Source: Eremophila alpestris peregrina
Taxonomy: Eukaryota; Chordata; Aves; Passeriformes; Alaudidae
DNA length: 64,000 nt
Direction of reading: 5' to 3'
Assembly (NCBI GenBank): GCA_009792885.1
Contig: WMCF01000080.1
Coordinates: forward strand, 1,301,139 to 1,365,138
Made by a program: the position numbers and the translations under genes. Positions 47,301-59,600 of this stretch are shown in pieces. The notes beneath the pieces are model-generated. The model worked only from the letters and a program-made list of their open reading frames with translations, searched no databases and was not told the origin of the DNA. Every line of letters starts with the position of its first letter. Positions within the stretch are counted from its first letter, which is position 1.

Positions 47301-48884
47301 ATTTACTCAGTGGGTATTGATGGGGCATTGTCCTGATTACGCAGAGGAGGCAGGGTTTAGCACTGTGTGGTCACCAGAGTGCCTCTGTCTGGGCAAACCT
47401 CAAGGAGCTGTCAGTCATCTCAGTTTTGTTCACAGTGGTGAATTCCTTTTTGAGAGTAAAATACTTTTTGTTATACATTTATATATATGTGTGTATGAAC
47501 AAATATATACATATATTCTTTTAATATTGCTGCTGTAATTGTGTGTGTGTCTCATTCCATTGCTTTGTGCTTTTAGCAAATTTTTATCTCAACCCATAGT
47601 CTCTGCTTTTTTGTCCCTCCCTTACCAGAAGGGGCAGGGGAAGGGGAATGGCTTATTTGGAGTTTGATTTCCCACTGGTGTTAAAACCAGCACAGGCATC
47701 CATATTCAATTCAGTTAAGAACAAGATTAATTCTATATCTCCTGTATATCTTTTCAAGAGTCTACAAATCCAAGATGAGAACTCTGTGCTACGACTAACA
47801 TTGTGTACAGTGTTTTAGCATAATCACTTTGACTTGCATCAGGCCTTGGGCATTTAGAAAAAATAAGAGATGCTTTAATATCTCTCTGCTTGAACATCTG
47901 GGCCCTAAACTTTAGATTTATTAGGGCAGGTGAATTTATATTTCATCTTCTACTATCCCACTGAGGAGAGCTCACATAGTCTTTTTCTGCTAAGATTATT
48001 TCCCACCACCCAAATGGACTCAGAGCTCTGTGTTAAACCCGTCTCACTGTGACAAGACCAAATAAAGTCAGGTTGTCAGATCAGGAGATGCAGGATTTGG
48101 GGAGCTTCTGTGCAGCATTATGATGGAAGTGAGCTCTAAGCCAGGGACAGTGAGTGGAGAGCAGAGCAGCACACACAACAGGCGAGCTGACTCAGCAGAG
48201 AAGAAGTTGCCTTTGCTGTACTTAGCACTGTGATTGACAAATGCAAACAAGCTCTCATTTGTAGCTGCTCTTTGGTTACTGCTCACACACAGATAGCTCT
48301 TTGCAGCTGCAGAGTAATTCAGTTCAGCTTGACTGGGCTAAATCAGCTTAGACCACGTCTTGTTTGCGTGGACTGGCAGCAGGCAGAAAGGTGGCTGTCA
48401 AGGCTTGGCTGGCATAAACCTCACGTTTTCCCACCCCTCACCTCTCAACATACACTAACACTGACATATTTTTATGTGGTTTTTCCATAGCAAGATCTTT
48501 TCACCTGCTAGCTTTTCTGATTGGTACAAAGACATCTTCTAAAATTATTGCCTTGATGCAGCATTGCACAAGATTTGACTAATTCAAATGCAATTGCCAA
48601 TTTTCTCACTTTAGTGAATTCATTCAATTTTGACTACCTAATTTGAAAAATGTACTGTAAGAAAAGGAAAGGGAAGAGAAAAACATATAGAGGACAGGTG
48701 AATGAGAGCAGAAATCTAAAACAAATTGTTTGCTGTTGTCTCAGTTTCAAAAAATTAAATAAATTAGTGAGAAAGATATTCAGATATGCTGAGCAGAATA
48801 AAACAAATAAGGAGAAGGCCAATACAGGGGTGTTATTCGAATAAAAAACCTAAATAACTTTGAATAAATTAAAAGAAAGTTATA

Positions 48885-48929
48885 TATGTATATACCTTTA
48901 TTACATTTGGTAATAAAGGTATATACATA
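48885..48929. repeat. Perfect 20 bp inverted repeat with 5 nt loop
   Basis: Positions 48885-48904 are the exact reverse complement of 48910-48929, separated by atttg. Partial direct copies of the arm (acctttatatacctttatta) follow at 48929-48950. The DNA can form a cruciform and an RNA would form a 20 bp stem. It is AT-rich and lies next to other TA-alternating sequence. Confidence 0.9.
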
Positions 48930-50193
48930 CCTTTATATACCTTTATTACTTTTATATGCTTTTATACGCTGAGGAACTCATTCCCACTGGAATTTACTTG
49001 TGAAATAAGTATTTGCAGAAATTTGCACTGGATTTAGACTAGCTTTGATAAAATCACTGGAATAATCATCACAGGAATAATAATCACAGGAATGTCATCT
49101 TCATGGTTTGAAATAGAATCTGAGCACTTCACTTCTGGGAAACACTTTTTCATGTGGAAAACTACTGCAAAATTAGCTAATTTTTGTAATGTGCAACCTT
49201 TCCCTCGGGTGTCTATAAATAGTTTGAGATCACCAAATCACATAAACCACTGTTTTTTAAGGTTGTTAGTAGATTTAATATTCCTAAATTATTGAAATAA
49301 TAAAGTCAAAGAAAGCCAATGGTACAGACCATGGCAGCCAGTGAAATCATTGATTAAATTATTTAATCAGCTTATGTGCAAGACGGAACTCTAGATGGAG
49401 CAGTTCCCTTTGTCTGAACTTTGTTTGCTGGTCTGAAAATGATTGCACTAAGTTGGCAACTATTAGAAAAATAACTGGCCTAAATATGATAACACAGTTC
49501 TGTTGAAACTTTCAAATTCAGATCAGGTTTCCTAAATAAGAAATTTGTACATTAGTATAGGAGGAAAACCTCAAGTGAGAGTTCTCCTACCTAAATTTAT
49601 TATTCAAAATAACAGCAAAAGATATTTTATGGAATAACAAAATTGGGTAGTGCAGCAAAAAGCAACGAAATACTTCATATCAACCTAATTGAATGTGATT
49701 CGCTCTAATGGCAAACTGTCATTTAAAAAGGAGAAATATGAAACAGGTCTACCAAAATAGGAGATTTATGGGAACTAAAGTGTTGTGTCATGTCCCAGTG
49801 TTACTAGATTAATTTCAAGTGCCTCAAATCTCTGCATGTTTTGCCATTTAGAGAAAAGCTTCATGTTGTCAATTTTCAGCCCTATCGCATGGGAGAAGAT
49901 GGAGCATTGCCAGTGGCCAGGCTTTCCCTTCTAAGTCGTTGTTCACAATCAAGATAGACAGGAAAATATAGCCAGTTATCTCAGAGTACTCTTCTTGGAC
50001 TTCTGGAGCCACCACCAGGAGCATGCCTGGTTGCTTAGATCCATTAATACTACAGTGTACCCTGTGATTCCCTAAAACTTTCTCAGACAGTACACTGCCT
50101 TAATATGCTTCCAGAGAAGTAGTCCCATTCATCCAGTGTGTTTGTCCCCCCTCAATATCTGTAACAGTACAATAGCTGCTGAATTAAAGATGT

Positions 50194-50340
50194 AAACAAA
50201 AAAAAAACAAAAACAAAGAAACAAACAAACAAAAACCCAAACAAACAAAACCCATCAGCAATTAAAAAGAAACAGGCACACAAAATAACAAGAAAACCCA
50301 AACCAAAGCAAAACAAAGAGAAAACCAAACTCAAAAAATA
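50194..50340. repeat. A-rich low-complexity (CAAA)n tract
   Basis: About 147 bases of A and C with occasional G, many 'caaa' and 'aaacc' units. It is simple sequence. The minus-strand 60-codon frame through it (F, V and L only) is an artefact. Confidence 0.85.
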
Positions 50341-53300
50341 CTCCTTTGGTCAGATTGCCTCTATTCTCCTTGCAAAGGAGATGCAAAAGAGTAGAATCCA
50401 CTTAAGTTACTTTTCCTAATTAAACATCTCTCCCAGAAAATCAGATGCAAAAGAAATGGCCTTTCATACTCAAGCCAGAGTTGATGTTTAAGGTAAAGCT
50501 GTTCACATTAGCATAATTCCCTTTCTCTTCAGGATGAAACTTCAAGGAAATCAGCTACTGGAATCATGCATTTTTTTAGTAGCCATTCCTCATTTTGAAA
50601 CTAGCCTCAAGCTACATGAGCAAAATAATATCTAATGTGCACAAAGACCAGATGATGGGAAATTAAAAGAATCAATTCCAGAGAATATAAGATTCTTTGC
50701 GGATGTAGAATAATGAACAACAACAAAAGGAAAATTCTCGTGCCAATATGTAACAAACCTGCAACTGAGAGACTGACAGGTATGTTCTTTCAGTTCTTTC
50801 CTTTTTTACCCTGTCCTCAGTCCTTTACACAGTTGGGATCGTGGGCCAAGGTTTTTTTCATGGAGATGTGAATTAATGACCTTTTAGATGGTTTAATCCA
50901 TTGGCTATCATTCCATCCTGCCTGACATATATTCATTGACTATAGATAAATGCCCTCCAAAGTTTTTCTGCCAAGCTGTGATCTATCAGTAGAGTGCATA
51001 TTCAAGGAAAGAATAGGATTTGTTGAGCCTCTGGCAAAAATATTAAATTTGCAGACACAAGATGCTGAGCCACATTGCTAAATGTGATGCTGTGACAGAG
51101 GACAATCTATGGAATACTGTTTGCCAGTGGTTGAAAGTCTGAGTCAACAAAAATGTTCTCTACCTCTCTCCTGATCTAGATGAATAGTGCCATTATAGGT
51201 TAATAAATTACATGACCTGATGCTATGATTTCAGCACATTATTCACTCTACATTCACATTCAAGACAAAATAAAGTGGGGATGCACATTTTCTAATTGGG
51301 AATTTCTAAATCAATAGTTATTCTGCAAAAGGAGCTATGTTAACAAACGAATTTGGGTGGTTGGCAGAAAGCAAAATTATGCCTGGAAGAGTTTACAAAT
51401 CACAAAGGAAAGCAATCACTTAATTTCTGTTGAGTGAGTAGCAGTTAGCAAGATAAACATAGCACTGTACCAATTTATATGTGATTAGAACAAGGCAAAA
51501 GATGAGAGAAATGCATGGGGTTTAATGAAAGGCTATGAAACACTGGAATATTAATTCTTAGGTAAATAAATAGTGGTTTTTTCTCTGAGGACACCAGACT
51601 AATCACAATATTAACAGTAAAATTATTATTCAGTTTCTGTGAAAAAATATCACAGTTTTGGCATTAACTGAATGGCAGTGAGACAGGTGGCTTTACTAAA
51701 TTTTAGCATACTGCCCAGCTGTGAAGTTAATCTACAGCTAAAAAGATCTAACTCTGCTGAATAAATTAAATCCAGTGAAAATCTAACCAAGAGGTGAGTT
51801 GTTTCATGGACACTGATGTCTCTTGCACAGTTTATGCAGACAGGGCAGTCCATTTTAAAGAATTACATTTCCACTGTCAAATTAACTATGAGCTGAAGAT
51901 TCAGGACTTCAAAAGTTTGATTACTACAAAAGTCTCTTTGTTTTAATGCCACGTCCATTGTCAGAGTAATTTTTTTTGTCCCCATACTCACAGATACATA
52001 TTTTCACACATGGACTAATAAGAGTTTCCTTAATTTTGTAAGGTTTTTTATTAGCAAATAAATGGGAAAAAAAAAACCTAAGAAAAAGGACTACTTTGCA
52101 ATAGGATTAGGGTCCCAGAGCAGTGAAGAAAAACATATTTTCATAAATCAAGTTTTAATATTGATTTAAAGTTTTGGATATTATTTTCTTTCACTGAAAC
52201 CATATCCATTTTTTTTAGTGAAGGTCCCAAATTCAGATGTAACCACTGAAATTTAAAATACTTTCTGGAAGGAAAACAATGTTTTCATCATTTTACTTCA
52301 GGGTTCATAGAAACTCTAAATAATCACTTCACATAACACATAGTACTCTCCAAAACAGAGACTTACCTCATAAAAATGGGCCTCTGTCTTTGCAGAGGTG
52401 TTTCTGTGCATCGTTAGCTCTCACAGCAACCAAAGTTTATGCAGGATTCCTCAAGGACAAATGATGGAAAGAACAGCACCATTGTTAATCTGAGGGTTAT
52501 GGATAAGTATCCCTATATTCACTCAGTTTAAAAGACCTCTCACTAAACTTTTTCAGTCATTCTCTCACAGAATGCTTTCAATACACAGAACATACTCTAA
52601 AAAAATGCAATGAGCCCCTCGAGGCCACAGTGCAGTAGAAACAGCGACTAGATGTTTTGCCAAAGAAGAAGAGTAGGCAAAGTACACAGCAAGAAGGTAA
52701 AAAAGCATCATAAACAAACCTCAATTTTCACACCTTCCTGAGTCTGAATCCGTGATGAACTACTTCTTGTATTTTCCAGTTCTGGTACTAAAAAGGAAAG
52801 TGAAATTGTCTGGATTTTGTGCTTTTCCTTTAATGGCAATCAAGGAATCTCACTAAGATAGATTTCTTGTAGTGTTTGAGATATCCTGTCAAAGCTAATC
52901 TGTCTAGCTATGTGTCCCAAAGCCAGGACCATGTCTATATAATTTTGCACAAGAATGCTCATGCTTTTCACTATACCATATTTGAAGTTTGTCCTGAGAC
53001 TTTTAAGCCCTACTGTCCTCTGCTGAACAGATTCTGTCCTTGTCCTATTTAATGCATGTTACTGAAGGAGAAAATATAAGGAAGTAATGGCCCTTAACTT
53101 AAAGCTGAGAAAGGGCTTGGCCATATGATTTCTGCTAATTTGAGCACAGATTATTTCTCAGCACTTGCCTGGTTTTGGTCACGAAACCCTGGTGTCTACA
53201 CAGGCAGAAGAAGCAACAGCTGAGTGCCAGTGACAGCTGAGTAGTTGGTGTTTTCTCTGCTAGATGTCAGCAACGGTTGCTCTCTGATTGCTGCAAGCAA

Positions 53301-55806
53301 TGTTTTCCAAACAGTAGGCAAAATCCTGCCACTGCAGATTTCAATGGCAAAACTCAGCTGACTTCAGTGGGCTCAGAATTTAATTTACTGACACTGTATT
53401 TTAAAACTCAGAATTTGCCAGAGGCCAACAGTCCTTCAGAGAAAAATAATTTAAATAAAAAATATAGAACATGAAGGAAAAATACATTTCTTTCCTAGCA
53501 GCTAAAAATCTTTCAGTGCAATGAGTACAAGAGCAAATAATCTTTCTCACCATATCTTAAGGGAGTTTTTAGTGTATATGAAATGTAATCTCTCTTTGGA
53601 TCACAACAACCTGTTCATTGCATTCAGCCAAGAGCCACTATTCCTACACATGCAATTGGATGATTTGTTATAAATGTTTTCTTGGAGTCTGATGCTGCTG
53701 ATAGCTGCACTTCCCACCAATAAAACTTCCTTCAATCAGGGAGGTGAAGGTTTTAGTTCTCCCCTAGAAAAAATGCCTTTGCTTTTGCTAACACAAAGTT
53801 TAACTATGAAAAATATTAAAATTTTCAATAATGAGGTAAGACTAAGTGAACAAATTTAAAAATGCATCACTCCTACTGTCACCAAACACAAGATCCAAGA
53901 CACTGACAGACTCTAGTAAATCCCATGATGACTGTTTAGAATGGTTATAGATGCTGATAGTCTGGAGAAAGAGGTATGAACATATATCTCAGCAAAATTT
54001 TTACTTTTAGATGATGCAGAAAGGATAGGCCAGTAGGGACTTTAGTGACATCCTTTGATGTAAATTTTTATATGTAAATGGAATTCATACAAAAGTTGAC
54101 AAATTCTGCCTTGTTATTCTTCTTCAACTATTGCTACATCATCCATGAATAAAACTACTTGGCATTGCGGACCTCCATATGTTTAGCGTTTTTTTAATAT
54201 TAATGACATAATATTATCCATTACTTAGCTTCAAAATGTTCTATAAGAAGTTAGGGCATGAGACAAGGTCAAGTTACTACAACTTTAATCTACCAAGTTT
54301 TGCCTCTAAGGCAGAAAAAAAAGCATCAAAGTTTTCTTCATTACTCTGTATTGGCTATATTTTACATCATAGGTTTTGAATACATTACGGGATAAATGCA
54401 AAGAACTTATCCCTGAAACCAATACAAAGCTGTATTTTTAATAACCTAATATTTTGCTGGGCAAATAGTTTCATGCAGTGGGATTGGAAAGAACAAATTT
54501 TGTTCCCCTCTATGAATGGTGGCATAGATTTTCCTGTTTTTTAAAAATTATTTTTATTTCCATGCAGTAAATATGATTTTTTTACTTGAATTGATGTTAA
54601 TATTTAATCCCTTCCAAATACTTAGTACTGCCATGCATAAAATTCATTAATTAATTAAGAATATAAATAACAATAAATGTAAAAAAATTAACAATTTTCA
54701 CATGAATATTTCTGTTCCATTTCATGTTAAGATTTTCATGGCTTAGGTGTATCCTCATAGGTACAGAATACAATAGGTTTCACAACTAATTTTAGATCGT
54801 ATCTTAGGATGCCAGTCTTTTTTTTAGGAAGGACTTAACATTATTTGTTTAATTATTTTCCTCACAAGAATTTAAATTTCTTCTAATTTGTGAGTTTATT
54901 CATACAAAGAAAACTATAAAAAACCAAACAAATGCATTAAATTTTTTTTTTACTTGATCTCCTCTGATTCCACAAGTCAAAACATAAAAAAATGAAGCAA
55001 AACAACAAAAGAGTGAAATCTTCATCATTAAAAGACAGGAGGAAAAATGAAATCATATACATGGCTTTGGGTGAATACAGCAGATGTTAGTTCCTCCAAC
55101 CATAATCCTCAACATCAAGTAGTTCTTAAAGACTCTGTGGGGAAGTGGTTTCCAAAATGCCTGGATTGTCATGATACTGTGTTTGAATTCTAACTATTAC
55201 TCATTTCAGTTAGGCTCAGTTTCAGGAAATCTGAGAAGCTTTGAAACATATGTGCCTACACTGCTAACTGTTTTTCCCCCCACCCTCCGCCTCTTCCTTT
55301 CATTATCTTTTCCCCACAACCTTTTCTTCATTTCCCTTGACTTCATTCAGCTTTCTCATGCTGGCATTCATAATGAATAAATTCACTGGTACAGCTAGGA
55401 ATATATTACTGTTGAATATTCCCTGCAGCAAAGTTCCATCAAAATTGCTTATCACTGACAGATGCCCACTCAGAGATGCAAAACTGCCTAACTCGGTCCT
55501 CTCTTTCCTACCCAGTTTTGTGATATGTGAATGAAAACGGACGTGGGAGAATGACAACCTTTGCCTCTAAGTTACAAATCTCTTAAGTGTTCTAATTATT
55601 TTGATTCCCATCCAGTCTGCTGGAAGTTTACCTATTTCATGTGTGCTGGCATTCACCAGCCAGCAAAAATAAGGCCAGCTTGAATAACCTCATTGTTTGA
55701 ACTGCTTTCCAAAATTAATACTCTCAGGACATTCTTTCAAAAAACAGGAAGGAGATGGGAAATAACACTCTCAAACTGTATGAATAGTTCTTGTTTCACT
55801 TGTATT

Positions 55807-55830
55807 CACACACACACACACACACACACA
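55807..55830. repeat. (CA)12 microsatellite
   Basis: Twelve uninterrupted CA units, so potentially length-polymorphic. Confidence 0.95.
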
Positions 55831-56289
55831 CCCCAACTTGTGCAACCCCAGCAGTTTCTCTAGCAATGGATTCACTTCTTTGCCTCCTCTAGCTTTTTAT
55901 ATAAGATAGGAAAGTGCTTCTGCTGTTAGCATCACTAAACCACATTATTGAAAATTTGGCCATCACACCACAGATGCAATATTCCAAGTGTGATACTAAT
56001 GTCAAAAGACCTGTTGCTAGTAGCAGATGGCAAGGCATTTGGGATGTGCTGCTGAAAGCTTGCACATGAGTTCTGCCTCTGAGAAATCAAGGGGGTGGAT
56101 GTACCTTTGCACTCTGCTCATTTATGACTACAGTTTGTGCTTGGATGCCTGCACTGGATGTACAGAGCATGCACCAAATAATCAGCAAACATGCCTAGAT
56201 GGACTTCTTGAACAGTTATTCATGCTAAAACACCCAATAACTGGAAAGTGTTTCAGGCAGTCTTCCCAGCATTCACTGATGTGTGACCT

Positions 56290-57218
56290 TTGATATGGTG
56301 CCCTACAACATCCTTCTCTAAATTGGAGACAGATGGATTTGATTGAAGAACTGTTTGCTGGATGTTAATCGGTTGGATTGTCACATCCAGAGAGCAGAGT
56401 TTAATGGCTCAATATCCCACTGATCTCCAGATCCACATGGAGATCAGCACCAAGTGGTGTCCCACAGGGGTCTGTACTGGGAATATCTTAATATCTGCCT
56501 AAAGTCTTGATCAAGAGTGGGATTGAGTGTACCCTCAGCAGTTTACAAATGACATCAAGTTCATGAAAGACAGGATGCTGTTCCAGAGGGGGACTCGAAG
56601 AAGCTCAAGAAGTGGGCCCTTCAACAAGAACAAGTGCAAAATCCTGCACTGGGGTTGGGGCAACCCCCTGCTATCAATAGAGGATGTGGGAGAAAGGTGT
56701 TGAGAGCAGCCCTGCCAAGGATTTGGACATACTGGTGGATGAATAGCTGGACATGACCCAGCAGTGTGCACTTATAGCCTGGAAAGCCAATTGTATCCCA
56801 GGCTGCATGCAAAGCAGCATGGGCAGCAGGGTGAGAAAGGGGATTCTGCCCCTCTGCTCGGCTCTGCTCTGGTGACATCCTACCTGCAGTGCTGCATCTA
56901 AAGGAACTTAAAAGAAAGACAGGAACAGAATTTTTAGCAGGGCCTGTTTGATAGGACTAGGGGCAATCTCCTTAAAGTAGAAGAGGGTAAATTCAGGCTA
57001 GAAAGAATAAGGGGGAAGTTTTTTACAATGAGGGTGATACTGGCACAGGTTTCCCTGAGAGGTAGTGGATACTCGATCCCTGGAAACATTCACAGCTGGT
57101 ATGCACAGGGCTCTGAGCAACCTGACCAAGTTTTAGATGTCCCTGCTCATTGCAGGGGGTCAGACTTGGTGATGTTTAAAGGTTCTTTCCAACCCTAACT
57201 ATTCTATGATTCTGTGTG
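56290..57218 (+). mobile_element. CR1 LINE, 3' fragment including RT core (sense)
   Basis: The copy starts at 'tatggtgccctacaacatcc' (56294), the CR1 'MVPHNIL' region, and runs through 'atccagagagcag' and 'ccaagtggtgtcccacaggggtctgtactggg' (56450-56482). The active-site box near 56541-56562 reads Q-F-T-N-D-I-K where F-A-D-D-T-K is usual, so one catalytic Asp is replaced. Downstream are 'agtgggcccttcaacaagaacaagtgcaaaatcctgcactgggg' and 'tactggtggatgaatagctggacatgacccagcagtgtgc' (56729-56768). Next is 'ggggattctgcccctctgctcggctctgctctggtgacatcc' (56839-56880). The 3' part has 'ggtgatgtttaaaggttctttccaacc' (57168-57194) and the terminus 'ctattctatgattctgtg' (57200-57217). It is inactive and 5'-truncated. 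Confidence 0.93.
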
Positions 57219-59029
57219 CTCATGGAAGGACAATGCACATAGCTGCTGTGAGGCCCTGCTTGTAAGTGAAATAGAGGTAAGAACTGGTTTATTGAAACTT
57301 TAAGGAAGAGAAGCTCAGTCCTGCAAGTGTATCAAGTGAGTCTGTGTCACTACTTGCCAAGTTTGAACTGCTTTGTATTTGTTGGGAGGGAGGCTAACAA
57401 AGTGAGACTTCTACCTGCTTTTGTTATATAAAAACCACATGAAATCTGCTCAAGTTTGCTCCATTTTTTCCCCAGATAAGGAAAGCAACCACATACTATC
57501 TTATTTCATATCAAGACTGCAGACCAAAGAGCTATCTCCAGAGAAAAAAAGGTGCCAATAGTTTTTTATTCTACTACAAACTCTGAGTCATAATAGGAAA
57601 CAGTATAATCCCTTTGCATTGAAGTGTTTTGCACTGCTTCCCTCTTTAACTAAACATTTCTAGGAAAGTAGACAGGACTGCTGAAACATCCACAAATTCC
57701 CACTACAAAAATAGATCCCTTCTTCACCTTTTTTCTCTTCCAAATTTTTCCTCTTTCTTCAAAGCCAGACTTGGGATGTAAACTGAAGCAAAAAAAAAAA
57801 AAAAAACCCTACATGTATTCTACATCTATCTGGTGGAAAGTGCTGAATTCTGCACACTTATAGCACTGTTGGTTGCAGCATGCTGTGTATCTGGGTTCAA
57901 AGTGAAGTTTGTACTTTTGTTCTCTTGCCAGTACTTTTGATCTATTCCAGAAGACTACTGCATCCTTCTTTGCCACTGTGTATCTCCAGCATGCTGTGTA
58001 TATTTGAGCTTGGAAAAAAAATATAATTTGAGTACAGAAGAGAGAGAAAAAGATACTTTAAAAAGCGTTGTTCTAGGCTTGCAGTACTGAGGAGACAAAA
58101 AAAAAATAGGCATACATGAGCTATTGTGTTGGTTACAGTAAAGACAGTTTAAAACACAGTCCTCCAGACCCACTTTTTACAAGCAAGAAATGTTGAAAAC
58201 TACTGAAAACAGCTTTCTCTTTCCCACCCCATTTCTCTCCTTTCTTCCCCTCCCCCACTGGCACCCCTGTGCCATTAATTCAGCTCAAAGATATTTTGCA
58301 CAGGTGTTTATGTAACTGTGATATACTGGGAAAATTCCAACTCAAATTGATTCAGCTCAAAGACCTCCTAACCGCACTTCCATCAGCACAGTGGGGTGGT
58401 CTAGATCCATAGTAAATGGCCAGTTCAAGAAATTCTGCAGACTCTCTCTAAGCTCCTAAACCAAGCTACTTAGCAGTGGTGTGTATCAATGAATCCATTG
58501 CTAGTAATGAATTTCCTGTTACGAAAAACATTGGGCTGCTGAAGCAAGCAGGGTAAAAGCCTAAGTGACCGTCTTGCTGTTTCTTTTCCCTGTGGTTTGG
58601 TTGGAAAACACATCTCCAATTGTTTTACCAGAAGCTAAGTTGGTTCAATGAGTTGCCACTAGACAATTTTAAAATGGTTGAGAAGTCATTTTAAGTCCCA
58701 GCTATTTCAAAACATTACTTTGCAAGGTTGCAAAAAATTAATGTTAAGAAACAAAGTTAGCTTGTATAGAAAAGGTATTTATTTAACATTATAAATGCTA
58801 AATGCTGAATCATTTTTTGATGCGGAATAAAAAAAATATTTGGGGAAATTGCTCTCTTGGCAAAGTTACGTACATTCATTTGAAACAAAGGATCATTTAA
58901 AAGCAAAATAAAGGAATCTGTGGTGCACATAGTCATTGAGAGTCTTTGGCTGTAAATTCTCCTCCCTTTTCTCTGTGGAAGCACATGTCTTTGCCTGCTG
59001 TTCATCAGCCTTGATTTTGATGGGGTGAT
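57219..59029. other. Unique non-coding DNA, no gene seen
   Basis: No recognisable transposon. The A17 tract at 57790-57806 is a simple run. The frames at 57955-58173 and 58757-59005 (minus) are short and unrecognised. Confidence 0.6.
57790..57806. repeat. Poly-A tract (17 A)
   Basis: Seventeen uninterrupted A's with no recognisable retroposon upstream. Confidence 0.9.
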
Positions 59030-59600
59030 TTTTAGTCAGCTGTCTCTGTCATTTTGGCACAGACAAAAATCCTTTAAAAAATGTTACACTTCATCAAAGT
59101 GTATCATGAGACTTCACGGTCATTATCTCAATGGTTGCTCTGATGTGCTACAATTGGCAGGGCCACAGACGGTGGGGGGTGTATTAGAAGAAAGCCAGTG
59201 TTTCATGTGGAAAGCTGGCAAGCCTCTCCAAGCTTCTGTCAACAACTCAGCGGTCTGATCCGATGCACTGAGTGCTGATTATGCTCTTGTTTCTGTAGGA
59301 AGTAAACAAGAAAATGAATTCCACAGCACAACACAGCCTCTTTGTATCTTTAAAATGGCGTGGCTGGAAACCAGCCAGCCTCGTTGAAAGTTTGGCCATT
59401 TGTGTCATCAGGGCCCTGGTACTGATGGAGGCTTTGATTACAGCTTGGATCCAGCACGGAGACCTTTCATGGACAACCACTCAGCAAATAAAGGCATTGA
59501 TAGGTTGTTGGGTCAATTTAGCCATAAGGGCGTAGAGCAAAGTCCTTTTGAAAACACTAATGGATTAGCTACACAACCAGTCCCACTGTAGGGCCTTATT
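59030..59600. promoter_or_regulatory. Candidate conserved non-coding element
   Basis: The block has balanced composition, no simple sequence and no transposon similarity, and it keeps several CpG sites (ttcacggtc, cagacggtgg, agcggtc, atccgatgc, gcacgg, gggcgtag), which is unusual in this CpG-poor window. Homeodomain-type cores (gattac, ggattagc, cattgatagg) are frequent. Open frames of 60 to 77 codons overlap on both strands, as expected of stop-poor non-coding sequence. This appearance fits a deeply conserved enhancer, but conservation itself cannot be seen from one sequence. Alternative: ordinary unique DNA. Confidence 0.35.

Larger units (their letters stand above)
47301..56289. other. 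Repeat-poor non-coding stretch, no gene seen
   Basis: About 9 kb without recognisable CR1 or LTR. The longest frames are 86 codons (48230-48490) and 84 codons (55303-55557 minus), with nothing recognisable. A 52 bp segment at 53320-53371 (aaatcctgcc .. ctgacttcagtggg) recalls an ancient sauropsid interspersed repeat. Microsatellites and a hairpin are listed separately. Confidence 0.6.

Noticed and set aside
50152..50334. 60-codon minus-strand frame looking like a hydrophobic membrane peptide
   Set aside because: It is the complement of an A-rich (CAAA)n tract, so F, L and V arise from simple sequence.
59314..59591. Overlapping 60 to 77 codon frames on both strands near 59.0-59.6 kb
   Set aside because: Both strands open at once with no splice sites or known domain; a stop-poor non-coding block explains them better.
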